Part shown: positions 16,697 through 25,964 of the stretch, piece after piece
Layout: every line of letters starts with the position of its first letter
Position numbering within the stretch: position 1 is the stretch's first letter
From: an uncultured Eubacteriales bacterium
GTDB taxonomy: Bacteria; Bacillota; Clostridia; Lachnospirales; Lachnospiraceae
Reading direction: 5' to 3'
NCBI GenBank assembly: GCA_900314565.1
Contig: OMVU01000035.1
Coordinates: 1-58,076 of the forward strand
Length of the DNA stretch: 58,076 nucleotides
Notes under the pieces: model-generated
Seen by the model: only the letters and a program-made list of their open reading frames with translations
The model's database searches: none
Told to the model about the DNA's origin: nothing
Translations under genes and position numbers: made by a program

Positions 16697-17455
16697 TCAG
16701 ATAGCTGTGAAGGCAGCCAGCTGGTCTGCTGTCGTATCGTCAATCAGCGCCGTGGCAATGACAACAGCGACGAACGTACCCTTGCGGACGATTACGCAGC
16801 GCTCAAATACGTCGAACTCATTGCCCCCATAGTTCAGGACACCTGTGACGTGCGCACTCGGAACGCTCTTTCCAAGGAAAGTCGTATCTTCAACGGTTCC
16901 TGTACCCCCGGAAACGCCATCCGTAGAATTAAGGTCTTCAATGAGGCTCTGCTTCATGGTCTCAGCCAGATCGGAATCTGACGCAAGCATATCGGCCAGA
17001 CCGACCTTCAGGATCCTGACCATTGTGGTCTCTCCGGTCTCCTGGTTCGAGACAGTCATATCTACGTAGAGATTTCCTTTTTCTACTGCATCCTTGACTT
17101 CTTTATCATCGCTGGCATCCACGATCGCCTGGTTCTGCGCCTGAAGCTCCTCTTCGGTCTCAAATACCCAGGGAGTATCTCTGGTGAGCTGGATCTTAAA
17201 GAAATCCTGTCTGTAGGTCGTACCGCTGACCTCACCGGTAGAGAAGTTCTCATCTTCCTTTTCGGCCTTCGCTTCCGCAGATTCCTCAGCTGTCATCTCT
17301 CCTGATCCCTGCGAAGCAGCTGCAGTGGACTCTGTTTTTGAACTCCCGGATTTTGTCTCCACAGTACCGCGTCCTGCATTGGATCCGCATGCACTGACAG
17401 AAAGTGCCATGATTCCGGCAAGCGCCAGAGCTGTCCATTTCTTTAAATTTTTCAT
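16697..17455 (-). CDS. Lipoprotein of unknown function
   Basis: 252 residues. The signal peptide ends in a lipobox (LSVSACGS), so the protein should be anchored to the outer face of the membrane by Cys23. A Ser/Thr/Glu-rich linker to about residue 75 leads to a folded domain with alternating strand-like segments. I do not recognise the domain. It has its own promoter (17514-17542) and terminator and is probably monocistronic. AAGGAAGG precedes the start. Confidence 0.75.
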   Translation of the reverse strand: MKNLKKWTALALAGIMALSVSACGSNAGRGTVETKSGSSKTESTAAASQGSGEMTAEESAEAKAEKEDENFSTGEVSGTTYRQDFFKIQLTRDTPWVFETEEELQAQNQAIVDASDDKEVKDAVEKGNLYVDMTVSNQETGETTMVRILKVGLADMLASDSDLAETMKQSLIEDLNSTDGVSGGTGTVEDTTFLGKSVPSAHVTGVLNYGGNEFDVFERCVIVRKGTFVAVVIATALIDDTTADQLAAFTAI

Positions 17456-17513
17456 ATTTATGTTTCCTTCCTTTTATCTGTGTGATCAACAGATTCCTAA
17501 ATATCCTGTATAT

Positions 17514-17542
17514 ATAATAACAAATCCATCTGAATGCGTAAA
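17514..17542 (-). promoter_or_regulatory. Promoter of the lipoprotein gene
   Basis: On the minus strand: TTTACG (17542-17537), 17 bases, TATTAT (17519-17514). Confidence 0.55.
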
Positions 17543-17591
17543 CCAAACACTGTCGTTTTTTATTCTGCATCGCATAAAACTTGTATTTTTA

Positions 17592-17684
17592 TTCTTCATC
17601 ACGCTTTTCCTCGTGTCTTCAGACATGAGATACTCGCGCAAAGTGAAACTCGCCTTCGCGTGAGTACAATCTCGCGATGAAGAA
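17592..17684. repeat. Family C palindromic repeat, copy 2
   Basis: Head TTCTTCATC and tail GATGAAGAA are inverted copies about 90 bases apart. Inner palindromes include GTCTTCAGAC and CTCGCG/CGCGTGAG. Confidence 0.65.
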
Positions 17685-17725
17685 AAAACGATGGCGAAAA
17701 GGTTTTGGCACCTCCCTGTTCCGGC

Positions 17726-19204
17726 TCAATGGAAGATCTTCTTGTTCTCATAGACCGGCTCGCAGGTCATCTGGACTCCGAGCTTTTTCATGAGCCTCTG
17801 ATCTACCGGCGAAAGCATCACAGAGCAATGGGCCTGACAGCCTTTCAGCTGCGGAAGAGCAGCCATCGCAGCCGCCGCGTTTTCATCCGTCGCCGCGGAA
17901 ATCGAGAGCGCGATGAGCACCTCATCCGTGTGCAGGCGCGGATTCTTCCCGCCCAGATAGGTCGTCTTCAGCGTCTGGATCGGCTGGATCGCCTCCGGCG
18001 CAATGATCTGCAGCTCATGCGGTACTCCCGCGATTGTCTTCAGCGCGTTTATGACCATCGCCGCAGTGGGCCCAAGGAGCTTTGTCGTCTTGCCGGTGAT
18101 CACTGTGCCGTCCGTCAGCTCGATCGCGCAGGCGGCTGCACCGGTCTCCTCAGCCCGCTTCATCGCCGGCGCAATGATTTTCCGGTCTTCCTTAACGATA
18201 TGCGCCTGCTTCATGAGAAGCTCGATCTTATCGGCTTCCTCCTCACGGCGTGTCCCGTCGGCCAGGCCGGCAAGTGCTTCGTAGTATCTCCGGATGATCT
18301 CCTGCTTCGATGCCTCCCGGCAGATTTCGTCGTCGATAATGCAGTTTCCTGCCATGTTGACGCCCATATCTGTCGGTGATTTGTAGGGCGATTCCCCGTA
18401 GATCGTCTCGAAAATGGCCTGCAGGACCGGGAAGGCCTGCACGTCCCGGTTATAATTGACCGTCGTCTTCCCGTATGCTTCCAGATGGAACGGGTCGATC
18501 ATATTCACGTCGCCCATATCCGCCGTCGCAGCCTCATAGGCAAGGTTGACCGGATGCTTGAGCGGCAGATTCCAGATCGGGAATGTCTCGAACTTGGCAT
18601 AGCCGGCATTGACTCCCCGTTTGTGCTCATGGTAGAGCTGGGAGAGGCAGGTCGCAAGCTTTCCCGAGCCCGGCCCGGGAGCGGTGATGATCACGAGAGG
18701 CCTGCTCGTCTCGATGTATTCATTTTTGCCATATCCCTGGTCGCTCACGATCAGGTCAAGATTGTTCGGATACCCCTTGATAATATAGTGCAGATATACC
18801 CGGATCCCGTACTTTTCCAGGTGGTTCTTAAAGAGGACCGCGCCGTCCTGATTCTTGAAATGCGTTATGCACACAGATCCCACATAGAGACCGCAGTCAC
18901 GGAATTCATTGATCAGACGCAGGACGTCGGTGTCATACGTGATTCCGAGATCCCCGCGTACCTTGTTGTTCTCTATATCGATCGCAGAGATGACGATGAC
19001 CACTTCCGCCTGATCCCGAAGCTGCATGAGCATCTTCAGTTTGGAATCCGGCTCAAAGCCGGGAAGGACGCGGGACGCGTGGTAATCGTCGAAAAGCTTC
19101 CCGCCGAATTCCAGATAGAGCTTTCCGCCGAACTGGCTGATACGCTCCCTGATGTGCTCGGACTGCATTTTGACGTACTTCTCGTTGCTGAAACCGATTT
19201 TCAT
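17726..19204 (-). CDS. DUF1846 family protein
   Basis: 492 residues, full length for the DUF1846 family of Gram-positive bacteria. It starts MKIGFSNEKYVKMQSEHI and contains a P-loop-like TAPGPGSGKLATCLSQ near residue 174. The family has a solved structure with a nucleotide-binding-like fold but no settled function, so none is assigned. GAGGGGAAAT precedes the ATG. Repeat-element copy 2 and a terminator separate it from the next upstream gene. Confidence 0.9.
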   Translation of the reverse strand: MKIGFSNEKYVKMQSEHIRERISQFGGKLYLEFGGKLFDDYHASRVLPGFEPDSKLKMLMQLRDQAEVVIVISAIDIENNKVRGDLGITYDTDVLRLINEFRDCGLYVGSVCITHFKNQDGAVLFKNHLEKYGIRVYLHYIIKGYPNNLDLIVSDQGYGKNEYIETSRPLVIITAPGPGSGKLATCLSQLYHEHKRGVNAGYAKFETFPIWNLPLKHPVNLAYEAATADMGDVNMIDPFHLEAYGKTTVNYNRDVQAFPVLQAIFETIYGESPYKSPTDMGVNMAGNCIIDDEICREASKQEIIRRYYEALAGLADGTRREEEADKIELLMKQAHIVKEDRKIIAPAMKRAEETGAAACAIELTDGTVITGKTTKLLGPTAAMVINALKTIAGVPHELQIIAPEAIQPIQTLKTTYLGGKNPRLHTDEVLIALSISAATDENAAAAMAALPQLKGCQAHCSVMLSPVDQRLMKKLGVQMTCEPVYENKKIFH

Positions 19205-19341
19205 ATATTTCCCCTCTCTGGCTGTACACTGATGCCCTCAGATGTTCAAAAAAGCTTCACTTTGCGCATTATCTCACGATCAGGATCACAATGTTTCTGC
19301 GTCGGAGATTAAATATTCTTTTCATGATCTGCCTGAACTGA

Positions 19342-19560
19342 CAGGCTCTTGCGAAACTCTGTGCGTAATGGAATTGTTTGAACAATTCAAACAATCTGCA
19401 CAAGTCTTGGAACTTCTTCATGAACGAAAGATGTGGAATGAGCAAAAACCGTGCTGTCTGAGCGCAGCGAGTTCACGATTTTTGCGAATGCCTTTCCACA
19501 TCTTGAGCCGTTTGAATGTTCATACAATTCCCATGAAGCACAGATTTTCGCAATTGCCTG
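19342..19560 (+). mobile_element. Nested-palindrome miniature element (MITE), copy 2
   Basis: 219 bp, the fullest copy. The outer arms CAGGCTCTTGCG...GCACAG and its inverse enclose inner arms (AAGATGTGGAA...CAAAAA and its inverse), so the whole element could fold as one long rod. The flanks TCTGCCTGAACT and TCTACCTGAACT match at 11 of 12 and may be an aged target duplication. It fills most of the 502-bp spacer 19205-19706, where I see no gene. Confidence 0.85.
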
Positions 19561-19644
19561 TCTACCTGAACTATAGTATCAGAAAATCTCTTCATAATCC
19601 ACCTGAACTGCAGAATCAGCTCTTTTCCGGATCCCTGTAAAACG

Positions 19645-19685
19645 AAAACTGTCCCTGCTCTCGCAAGGAGTCAGGGACAGTTTTT
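19645..19685 (-). terminator. Terminator of the paaK-ACT operon
   Basis: AAAACTGTCCCTG pairs with CAGGGACAGTTTT. The tail has TTTT on both sides, so it works on either strand. Confidence 0.85.
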
Positions 19686-19706
19686 GGTCTGTCATATTGT
19701 CAAAGA

Positions 19707-20147
19707 TCAGTTTCCGAAAATATCAGACAGTTCATCCTGCTGGACAACGTGGATTCCCGCTCCGGAGAGGATCTGCTCCGCTTTCTTTCTCTCATTGACC
19801 TTGACGATCAGATAAGCTTTCGCCTTCTTGCGGGAGAGGAACGCGTAGGTATATTCCAGATTTATGTTTGCATCCGTAAGCAGGGACAGGATCTTCCCGA
19901 GTGCACCGGGCTTATCCTCCATCTCGACTGTCAGGACTTTTGTGATCTGGCAGACATACCCCTCATCCTTGAGGATCGTAACGGTGGAATAAACATCATC
20001 CACGATGACACGGACGATACCGAAGTCCATCGCGTCTGCAACGCACATGGCGCGCATATCAATATTGTTCTTCTCGAGGACCTTGCAGAACTCAGCGAGG
20101 GTGCCCGGTTTGTTCTCAAGAAATACGGAAATCTGCTGTGTGGCCAT
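19707..20147 (-). CDS. Tandem ACT-domain protein
   Basis: 146 residues made of two ACT domains (about 4-70 and 71-140), each opening with an ENKPGTL- or EDKPGAL-like ligand loop. Such proteins usually bind amino acids or related acids. The start is the Met at 20147 with GGAGAAAAGCAA before it, rather than the Met 8 codons upstream. It follows the phenylacetate-CoA ligase gene by 72 bases. ACT-ligase pairs are common in anaerobes that ferment aromatic amino acids, so a sensing role for that pathway is inferred. Confidence 0.85.
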   Translation of the reverse strand: MATQQISVFLENKPGTLAEFCKVLEKNNIDMRAMCVADAMDFGIVRVIVDDVYSTVTILKDEGYVCQITKVLTVEMEDKPGALGKILSLLTDANINLEYTYAFLSRKKAKAYLIVKVNERKKAEQILSGAGIHVVQQDELSDIFGN

Positions 20148-20219
20148 TTGCTTTTCTCCTTCCATGAACATCGAATAACAGGCTTTGGAAAGCCGTACAT
20201 TTACAGTTTCAAAAACATA

Positions 20220-21527
20220 TCAGCCCTTATACAGGTTTCTCTTATCAATTACACGGACTGCCTTGCCCTCGGATCTTGTAATGGACTTCGGTGCGACCAG
20301 CCTGACGTTCGCGTAAATGCCGAGCATGGACTTGAGACCGTTGACAAGATCCTTCTCAAGCGTTCTGATCTTACCAACTTCGTCGGAGAACATCTCGGGA
20401 GTCATCTCTACGCGGACTTCGATCGTATCGCTGTTGTTCACGCGGTCGACGACGATCTGATAATTTGCAGCATAGCCATGATTGAGAAGAACTGTCTCGA
20501 TCTGGCTCGGGAATACGTTCACGCCCTTGACAATGAGCATATCGTCCGAACGTCCGAGCGGCTTGGTCATTCTGACAAATGTCCTTCCGCAGGAACATTT
20601 CTCACTGTTCAGGATACCGATATCCTTCGTGCGGTAACGGATCAGCGGGAACGCTTCCTTCGCGAAGGATGTGAATACAAGCTCACCCTTTTCACCGTAC
20701 GGAAGGACCTCGCCTGTCTTGGGATCGATGACCTCGACGATGAAGTAGTCCTCGTTGATATGCATGCCGGCCTGCGCCTCGCACTCGAAGGCCACGCCCG
20801 GACCGGAGATTTCCGTGAGTCCGTAAATATCGTACGCCTTAAGGCCGAGAGCCTTCTCGATATCATGGCGCATCTCCTCTGTCCATGCTTCTGCGCCGAA
20901 GATACCCGCCTTCAGCCGGATCCGGTCCCGCACGCCCCTCTCATTGATCGATTCAGCCAGATAAGCTGCATAAGAAGGAGTGCAGCACAGGATCGTAGCA
21001 CCCAGATCCGTCATGAACTGGATCTGACGGTCCGTATTGCCGGATGACATCGGAAGCGTGAGCGATCCGAGCATGTGAGAACCGCCGTTCAGGCCTGCTC
21101 CACCGGTGAAGAGACCAAATCCATAGGATACCTGGACAACGTCATCCTTTGTGCCGCCTGCAGCGACGAGCGCCCTTGCACAGCACTCATCCCACATACG
21201 GACATCATTTTCCGTGTAAAATGCAACTACCCTGCGTCCTGTCGTTCCGGATGTAGAGTGAATGCGGACACAGTCAGAGAGCGGTCTTGCCATCAGCCCG
21301 TACGGATAGGCCTCGCGAAGATCGTCCTTTGTCAGGAACGGAAGCTTCGAAAGGTCGGAAAGATCTTTGATATCGTCCGGCGTGACTCCCTTCTCTTCCA
21401 TCTTTTCGCGGTAATACGGAACATTCTCGTATACCCGCTTCACAGCATCCAGGAATCCTGCAGTCTGCCATTGTGTGATCTGTTCACGGGACGCAGTTTC
21501 CTTCTCAGGTGAAAAATAATTTCCCAT
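20220..21527 (-). CDS. paaK: Phenylacetate-CoA ligase family protein
   Basis: 435 residues of the adenylate-forming family. HSTSGTTGRRV near residue 91 is the AMP-binding loop, and IYGLTEISGPG near residue 236 and IRYRTKDIG near residue 300 are family motifs. It activates phenylacetate or a related aryl acid to its CoA thioester in the cytosol. In anaerobes this often works with aromatic amino acid breakdown, and no indolepyruvate oxidoreductase lies next to it here. AAGGAG precedes the ATG. Confidence 0.88.
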   Translation of the reverse strand: MGNYFSPEKETASREQITQWQTAGFLDAVKRVYENVPYYREKMEEKGVTPDDIKDLSDLSKLPFLTKDDLREAYPYGLMARPLSDCVRIHSTSGTTGRRVVAFYTENDVRMWDECCARALVAAGGTKDDVVQVSYGFGLFTGGAGLNGGSHMLGSLTLPMSSGNTDRQIQFMTDLGATILCCTPSYAAYLAESINERGVRDRIRLKAGIFGAEAWTEEMRHDIEKALGLKAYDIYGLTEISGPGVAFECEAQAGMHINEDYFIVEVIDPKTGEVLPYGEKGELVFTSFAKEAFPLIRYRTKDIGILNSEKCSCGRTFVRMTKPLGRSDDMLIVKGVNVFPSQIETVLLNHGYAANYQIVVDRVNNSDTIEVRVEMTPEMFSDEVGKIRTLEKDLVNGLKSMLGIYANVRLVAPKSITRSEGKAVRVIDKRNLYKG

Positions 21528-21560
21528 AATAATTCTCCTTTTTGAACCAACATTAGGGTG

Positions 21561-21589
21561 ATTTTAGCACGTTAAATCATTGATGTCCA
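21561..21589 (-). promoter_or_regulatory. Promoter of paaK-ACT
   Basis: On the minus strand: TGGACA (21589-21584), 17 bases, TAAAAT (21566-21561). Confidence 0.6.
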
Positions 21590-21619
21590 TGTTTTTCCTT
21601 CTGTTTTTAAAAAAAGGAG

Positions 21620-21711
21620 CCTTATTTCACACCAGCTTATCCGTATTTTAAGACCTTATATCGCACCAGCTTATCGTAAATTCCGGAAACCTTATCTTAC
21701 ACCAGCTTATC
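21620..21711. repeat. Three tandem copies of the deoB 3' end
   Basis: A 22-base unit (CCTTAT.TC.CACCAGCTTATC) occurs at 21620-21641, 21654-21675 and 21690-21711. The last overlaps the final codons and stop of deoB. The others are copies downstream, each preserving the DKLV-like coding end. Confidence 0.85.
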
Positions 21712-22890
21712 GAGAATCGAATACCCGATCGTCCCTTCCGGCATCTCCACGCCGAAATTCTCCGCGATCGTACAGCCGATCACCGCAAAGCTGTCCGTCT
21801 CCGGCAGCACACCGCCCTCCTTCATGGACGGGGAGTACATAAGGAGCGGGACCTGCTCTCTCGTGTGGTCTGTTCCGGTATACGTCGGGTCATTGCCATG
21901 ATCTGCAGTGATCATAAGAAGATCTGTTTCTTTCATTTCCGAAAGGAGTTCTCCGAGCTTGACGTCAAAACGGACGATCTCCTGCGCATAGCCCTGCACA
22001 TTTCTGCGATGTCCCCAAAGAGCGTCAAAATCGACGAGATTCGTAAAGCAGACACCCTTCCAGTCATCTCTCCTGCAGGCATCGATCGTCTGCTCCATTC
22101 CGTGGACGGAGGACTTCGACTTTACACCTTCCGTGATCCCGCAGGTATTGAAGATATCCGAGATCTTTCCGACGGAAAGCACGTCAAATCCCGCTTCCTT
22201 CAGCGCATCAAGCGCTGTGGGATTGGTCGGGCTCAGCGCAAGGTCATGACGGTTGGCGGTCCGGACAAATTCACCGCGGTGCTTCCCGACATAGGGCCGG
22301 GCGATGATGCGTCCGACTCTCCACTCGTCCCGCATGGTGATCTCACGGGCATACTCACAGATATCGTAGAGATTCTGAAGACCGAACGTTTCCTCGTTCC
22401 CGCAGATCTGAAGGACCGAATCGGCGGAAGTGTATACGATCATCTTGTTATTGTAGATTTCATCCTCCGCATATTGGTCAAGAACGACCGTACCGCTGCT
22501 GGACGCGTTGCAGACGACACGACGTCCGCTCTTTTCCTCGAGCAGCTTTATGAGTTCAGGCGGAAATCCGGTATCCGTAAATGTGACGAAGGGCTTCGTC
22601 GTATGGACACCCATCATCTCCCAGTGGCCTGTCATTGTATCTTTGCCGTTGCTCTTCTCCGTCATCCGGCACGCATATCCGAGCGGTCTCCCGGAAGGCC
22701 TGATCCCGGCAAGAGGTTTTATATCGGCGATTCCCATTGAGACAAGATTCGGGATCAGAAATGTTCCCACTGTCTCTGCGATATGGCCAAGTGTATCCGC
22801 TCCGCTGTCCCCAAAATCGGCAGCATCCGGGCCATCTCCGATCCCCATGGAATCGATGACTACGACAAAAACCCGGTCAAATCTGCTCAT
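21697..22890 (-). CDS. deoB: Phosphopentomutase
   Basis: 397 residues. The alkaline-phosphatase-superfamily metal sites are visible: [11 protein letters not shown] at the start, [12 protein letters not shown] and [18 protein letters not shown] near residue 335. It interconverts ribose or deoxyribose 1- and 5-phosphates, feeding nucleoside sugars to DeoC or the pentose pathway. AGGAGG precedes the ATG. It should be the last gene of the nucleoside operon but is split from cdd by element copy 3. Confidence 0.95.
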   Translation of the reverse strand: MSRFDRVFVVVIDSMGIGDGPDAADFGDSGADTLGHIAETVGTFLIPNLVSMGIADIKPLAGIRPSGRPLGYACRMTEKSNGKDTMTGHWEMMGVHTTKPFVTFTDTGFPPELIKLLEEKSGRRVVCNASSSGTVVLDQYAEDEIYNNKMIVYTSADSVLQICGNEETFGLQNLYDICEYAREITMRDEWRVGRIIARPYVGKHRGEFVRTANRHDLALSPTNPTALDALKEAGFDVLSVGKISDIFNTCGITEGVKSKSSVHGMEQTIDACRRDDWKGVCFTNLVDFDALWGHRRNVQGYAQEIVRFDVKLGELLSEMKETDLLMITADHGNDPTYTGTDHTREQVPLLMYSPSMKEGGVLPETDSFAVIGCTIAENFGVEMPEGTIGYSILDKLV

Positions 22891-22910
22891 TCGCTTACCT
22901 CCTCTTTAAC

Positions 22911-22920
22911 AGTTGTATCA
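22911..22920. repeat. Left 10-bp target-site duplication of MITE copy 3
   Basis: AGTTGTATCA directly abuts the left end of the element and is repeated exactly at its right end (23105-23114). Confidence 0.85.
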
Positions 22921-23104
22921 CAGGCAATTGCGAAAGTCTGTGCTTCATAGAAATTGTATGAACATTCAAACGGCTTCCGCGCCAAGAACTTCTAACATTC
23001 ACTCAAGATGTGGAAAAACATTCGCAAAAAACGTTAACTCGCTTCGCTCGATTGTTTGAATTGTTCACACAATTCTATTTCGCACAGAGTTTCGCAAGAG
23101 CCTG
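22921..23104 (-). mobile_element. Nested-palindrome miniature element (MITE), copy 3, with target duplication
   Basis: 184 bp from CAGGCAATTGCG to GCAAGAGCCTG, in the opposite orientation to copies 1 and 2. Exact 10-bp direct repeats on both sides show it arrived by a cut-and-insert event and not by chance. It has no coding capacity, so it must be moved by a transposase encoded elsewhere. It sits inside the nucleoside operon. Confidence 0.92.
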
Positions 23105-23114
23105 AGTTGTATCA
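23105..23114. repeat. Right 10-bp target-site duplication of MITE copy 3
   Basis: AGTTGTATCA. Its last three bases are the complement of the cdd stop codon, so the insertion left the gene intact. Confidence 0.85.
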
Positions 23115-23522
23115 GATCAGATCGAAATGGTGCGGGAGCATTTCCCGCAGTGTATACACCTTATAGTCCTCCTCAGTTCTCGCGAGGATGATCAGAAATG
23201 TATCCGGATCACAGAACTCAGACATGACCTGCCGGCACACTCCGCACGGCGGACAGTAATCTGCAACGATTCCGTCCGGTCCGCCCACTATGCAGATCGC
23301 CTGAAATTCCGTCTCACCCTCGGAGACCGCCTTGAAAATGGCAGTCCGTTCCGCGCAGATCGTCGGGGAATATGCTTTGTTTTCAATGTTGCAGCCGCCA
23401 TAGACTTTTCCGCTTTTTGTAAGGAGAGCCGCACCTACATGAAAATGGCTGTAGGGTACATAAGACATCACGAGCATGTCCATCGCTCTTCTGACAAGTA
23501 TCCGGATCGTTTCATCCTGCAT
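23112..23522 (-). CDS. cdd: Cytidine deaminase
   Basis: 136 residues. The zinc site is formed by CAERTA near residue 55 (Cys and catalytic Glu) and PPCGVCRQ near residue 90. It deaminates cytidine and deoxycytidine to uridine forms. The chosen start at 23522 lies 4 bases beyond the deoC stop, with GGAGG within deoC. The longer reading from 23552 overlaps deoC and is unlikely. Confidence 0.93.
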   Translation of the reverse strand: MQDETIRILVRRAMDMLVMSYVPYSHFHVGAALLTKSGKVYGGCNIENKAYSPTICAERTAIFKAVSEGETEFQAICIVGGPDGIVADYCPPCGVCRQVMSEFCDPDTFLIILARTEEDYKVYTLREMLPHHFDLI

Positions 23523-23526
23523 AATA

Positions 23527-24186
23527 TCAATCAGCCTCCAGACTTTTTGCAATCTTTACCACACGGCTTGTACCAAGCCTGTCTGCTCCAAGCTCAAGGA
23601 AATGTTCTGCATCCTCCAGTGAGCTGATGCCGCCGGCGGCTTTCATCTTCACGGCAGGACCGATATGCCTGCTGAACAGTTCTATATCTTCAAAGGTCGC
23701 TCCGGCTTTGGAGAATCCGGTCGATGTCTTGATATAATCTGCCTTTGCCTCCGTGACACATCCGCACAGAGCGATCTTCTCCTCCTCAGTCAGAAGACAT
23801 GTCTCGATGATGACTTTCAGTACGTGATCGCCGCAGACGGCTTTAAGGGCTTTGATCTCCTTCGTGATGGCGTCGAAATAGCCGTCCTTCGCCCACCCGA
23901 TATTGATGACCATATCGATCTCGTCCGCACCGTTCCCGATCGCGTCCGAGGCCTCGAAGACTTTCGCGGCAGTGGTTGTGTAACCGCCCGGGAAGCCTAC
24001 GACGGTACAGATCTTCATTTTTCCTTCCACGTATTCCTTCGCGCGCTTGACGTAAGCCGCCGGGATACAGACTGATGCCGTCCCGTACCTGATCGCGTCA
24101 TCACACAGACTCTTGATGTCCGCCCACCGGGCATCCGGCCGAAGATCCGTATGGTCCACATGCATAAGAATCTCTTTGATTTCCAT
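23527..24186 (-). CDS. deoC: Deoxyribose-phosphate aldolase
   Basis: 219 residues. The Schiff-base lysines of the class I aldolase are in KVIIET near residue 124 and [12 protein letters not shown] near residue 153. It splits deoxyribose 5-phosphate to acetaldehyde and glyceraldehyde 3-phosphate, completing deoxynucleoside breakdown. GAGGTTAATT precedes the ATG. It lies between deoD and cdd. Confidence 0.95.
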   Translation of the reverse strand: MEIKEILMHVDHTDLRPDARWADIKSLCDDAIRYGTASVCIPAAYVKRAKEYVEGKMKICTVVGFPGGYTTTAAKVFEASDAIGNGADEIDMVINIGWAKDGYFDAITKEIKALKAVCGDHVLKVIIETCLLTEEEKIALCGCVTEAKADYIKTSTGFSKAGATFEDIELFSRHIGPAVKMKAAGGISSLEDAEHFLELGADRLGTSRVVKIAKSLEAD

Positions 24187-24240
24187 AATTAACCTCCATG
24201 AATCGTCAACGGTTCGCAGCAGCAGATGCTGTCCGCATCA

Positions 24241-24966
24241 TCAGAAACGAATAGCTGATTCCAGCGCAAGCTTCATCATATCCTTGAAAGAGTTCTGTCT
24301 GTCTTCTGCGCTCAATGCCTTTCCGGTGTAGATCTCGTCGGAAATCGTAAGGATCGTAAGTGCCTTCTTTCCGCAGCGGGCAGCATTCATATAGAGGGCA
24401 GCTGCCTCCATCTCGATGCACAGGATCCCCATCTTTCTCCACCGGTCACTGTCGGATGGATCATCTCCGTAGAAGACATCGCTCGATAAAATATTTCCTA
24501 CGACTGTGTTAATTCCAATCTCCTTCGCCGTTCTTGCTGTCGTCTCGAGGAGATCCCAGTCTGCGATCGGAGCAAAAGTGCCGGGAAGTTTGAAGGTGTT
24601 CACAAAGGAGGAGTTCGTGCACGCCCCCTGTCCGAGAACAATATCCATGACATGGACTTTGTCACTGATCGATCCGGCGGATCCGATACGTACCAGGTTC
24701 TTCACATCATAAAAATTAAAAAGTTCATAGGAGTATATGCCGATGGACGGCATTCCCATGCCGGTCCCCATGACGGATACGCGCTCTCCCTTATAAAGAC
24801 CAGTAAATCCGAGCGCTCCGCGGACACCGGTCACCTGCTTTGCATCCTCAAGAAATGTCTCTGCGACAAGCTTCGCTCTGAGCGGATCTCCCGGCAGAAG
24901 CACTGTATCCGCAAAATCACCGTATTTCGCATTAATGTGTGGTGTCGGAATCTGATCTTTACTCAT
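24241..24966 (-). CDS. deoD: Purine nucleoside phosphorylase, DeoD type
   Basis: 241 residues, the hexameric DeoD length. It starts [25 protein letters not shown], and the family motif [15 protein letters not shown] is near residue 65. EMEAAALY near residue 180 and SDEI near residue 204 form the base site. It phosphorolyses purine nucleosides. Its ATG overlaps the last codons of the upstream uridine phosphorylase gene by 8 bases, indicating coupling. Confidence 0.95.
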   Translation of the reverse strand: MSKDQIPTPHINAKYGDFADTVLLPGDPLRAKLVAETFLEDAKQVTGVRGALGFTGLYKGERVSVMGTGMGMPSIGIYSYELFNFYDVKNLVRIGSAGSISDKVHVMDIVLGQGACTNSSFVNTFKLPGTFAPIADWDLLETTARTAKEIGINTVVGNILSSDVFYGDDPSDSDRWRKMGILCIEMEAAALYMNAARCGKKALTILTISDEIYTGKALSAEDRQNSFKDMMKLALESAIRF

Positions 24967-25747
24967 AGTTATTCCCTTTCTCCTGTCCCATAAGTATCCT
25001 GATTGCCTCTATTGCCGTTCTGATCGCACTGTCCGTGTCATGCACGACCGGATTCGGGAGCCCGGCTTTCGCGCGCTCCTGGTTTGCCATGACAAGAAAT
25101 ACGGAACCGACGCAGACCCTGAGAAGGCTTCCCACGATAAAGAGCGCTGCACTCTCCATCTCGGAAGCTTTACAGCCCATGCGCTTCCAGGCTTCCCATT
25201 TGTTTTCGAGTTCCCAGTACACGGCCTTGGTCTCCGGCTCATGCTGTCCGTAAAATGCATCCTTGCACTGAACGACACCGGTATGATACCGCATGCCGAG
25301 ATTTTTAGCGGCGTCCGCGAGTGCATTGGTCACATCAAAATCCGGAACGGCAGGGTACTCGATCGGAGCATACTCTTTGCTCGTCCCTTCCATGCGGATC
25401 GCGCCTGTCGCGACGACGATATCCCCGCTTTCGATTTCCTTCTGCATTCCGCCGCAGGTCCCGACCCGGATAAAAGTCTTCGCCCCGCAGCGGACGAGCT
25501 CCTCCATGGCGATCGAAGCGGATGGTCCTCCGATTCCCGTAGATGTCACACTGACAGGTCTTCCGTCAAGGGTACCCGTGTACGTGACATACTCTCTGTT
25601 ATCCGCCACAAGGACGGGATTTTCAAAATAAGCCGCGATCTTGCTGCACCTCTTCGGATCGCCCGGCAGGAGAACATATTCACCGACTTCCCCCGGCGCG
25701 ACCTGAATGTGATACTGCCTGCCCTGATCCTCCGAATAATTAATCAT
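24959..25747 (-). CDS. udp: Uridine phosphorylase family nucleoside phosphorylase
   Basis: 262 residues. [15 protein letters not shown] near residue 27, [16 protein letters not shown] near residue 68 and the [12 protein letters not shown] segment fit uridine phosphorylase. It would release uracil and ribose 1-phosphate in the cytosol. The start at 25747 has AGGGGCGG before it, so upstream Met codons are rejected. It is the first gene of udp-deoD-deoC-cdd-deoB. A TATAAT (minus strand, 25836-25831) with a poor -35 lies upstream, as expected of a regulated promoter. Confidence 0.88.
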   Translation of the reverse strand: MINYSEDQGRQYHIQVAPGEVGEYVLLPGDPKRCSKIAAYFENPVLVADNREYVTYTGTLDGRPVSVTSTGIGGPSASIAMEELVRCGAKTFIRVGTCGGMQKEIESGDIVVATGAIRMEGTSKEYAPIEYPAVPDFDVTNALADAAKNLGMRYHTGVVQCKDAFYGQHEPETKAVYWELENKWEAWKRMGCKASEMESAALFIVGSLLRVCVGSVFLVMANQERAKAGLPNPVVHDTDSAIRTAIEAIRILMGQEKGNNYE

Positions 25748-25830
25748 TGTCACCGCCCCTTTCCATTCACCATTCGGATGCATAATACTTTTCCGGATCC
25801 GCATCCGCAATTTATGAAAATCGCAAACAT

Positions 25831-25836
25831 ATTATA
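25831..25836 (-). promoter_or_regulatory. -10 box of the nucleoside operon promoter
   Basis: A consensus TATAAT on the minus strand about 85 bases before the uridine phosphorylase start. I find no convincing -35, so activation or an unusual spacing is likely. Confidence 0.4.
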
Positions 25837-25964
25837 CTACTTTTTGCATATGTTTTGTGTAAAAACGACAATAATTAAAAGTAAAATAGTGCATAAAACG
25901 CTGCTCTGCATCTTCCCATGCTTCTGATTCCGAATAAAGCCGGAAAGCTTCCTGCTCCCGGTCC

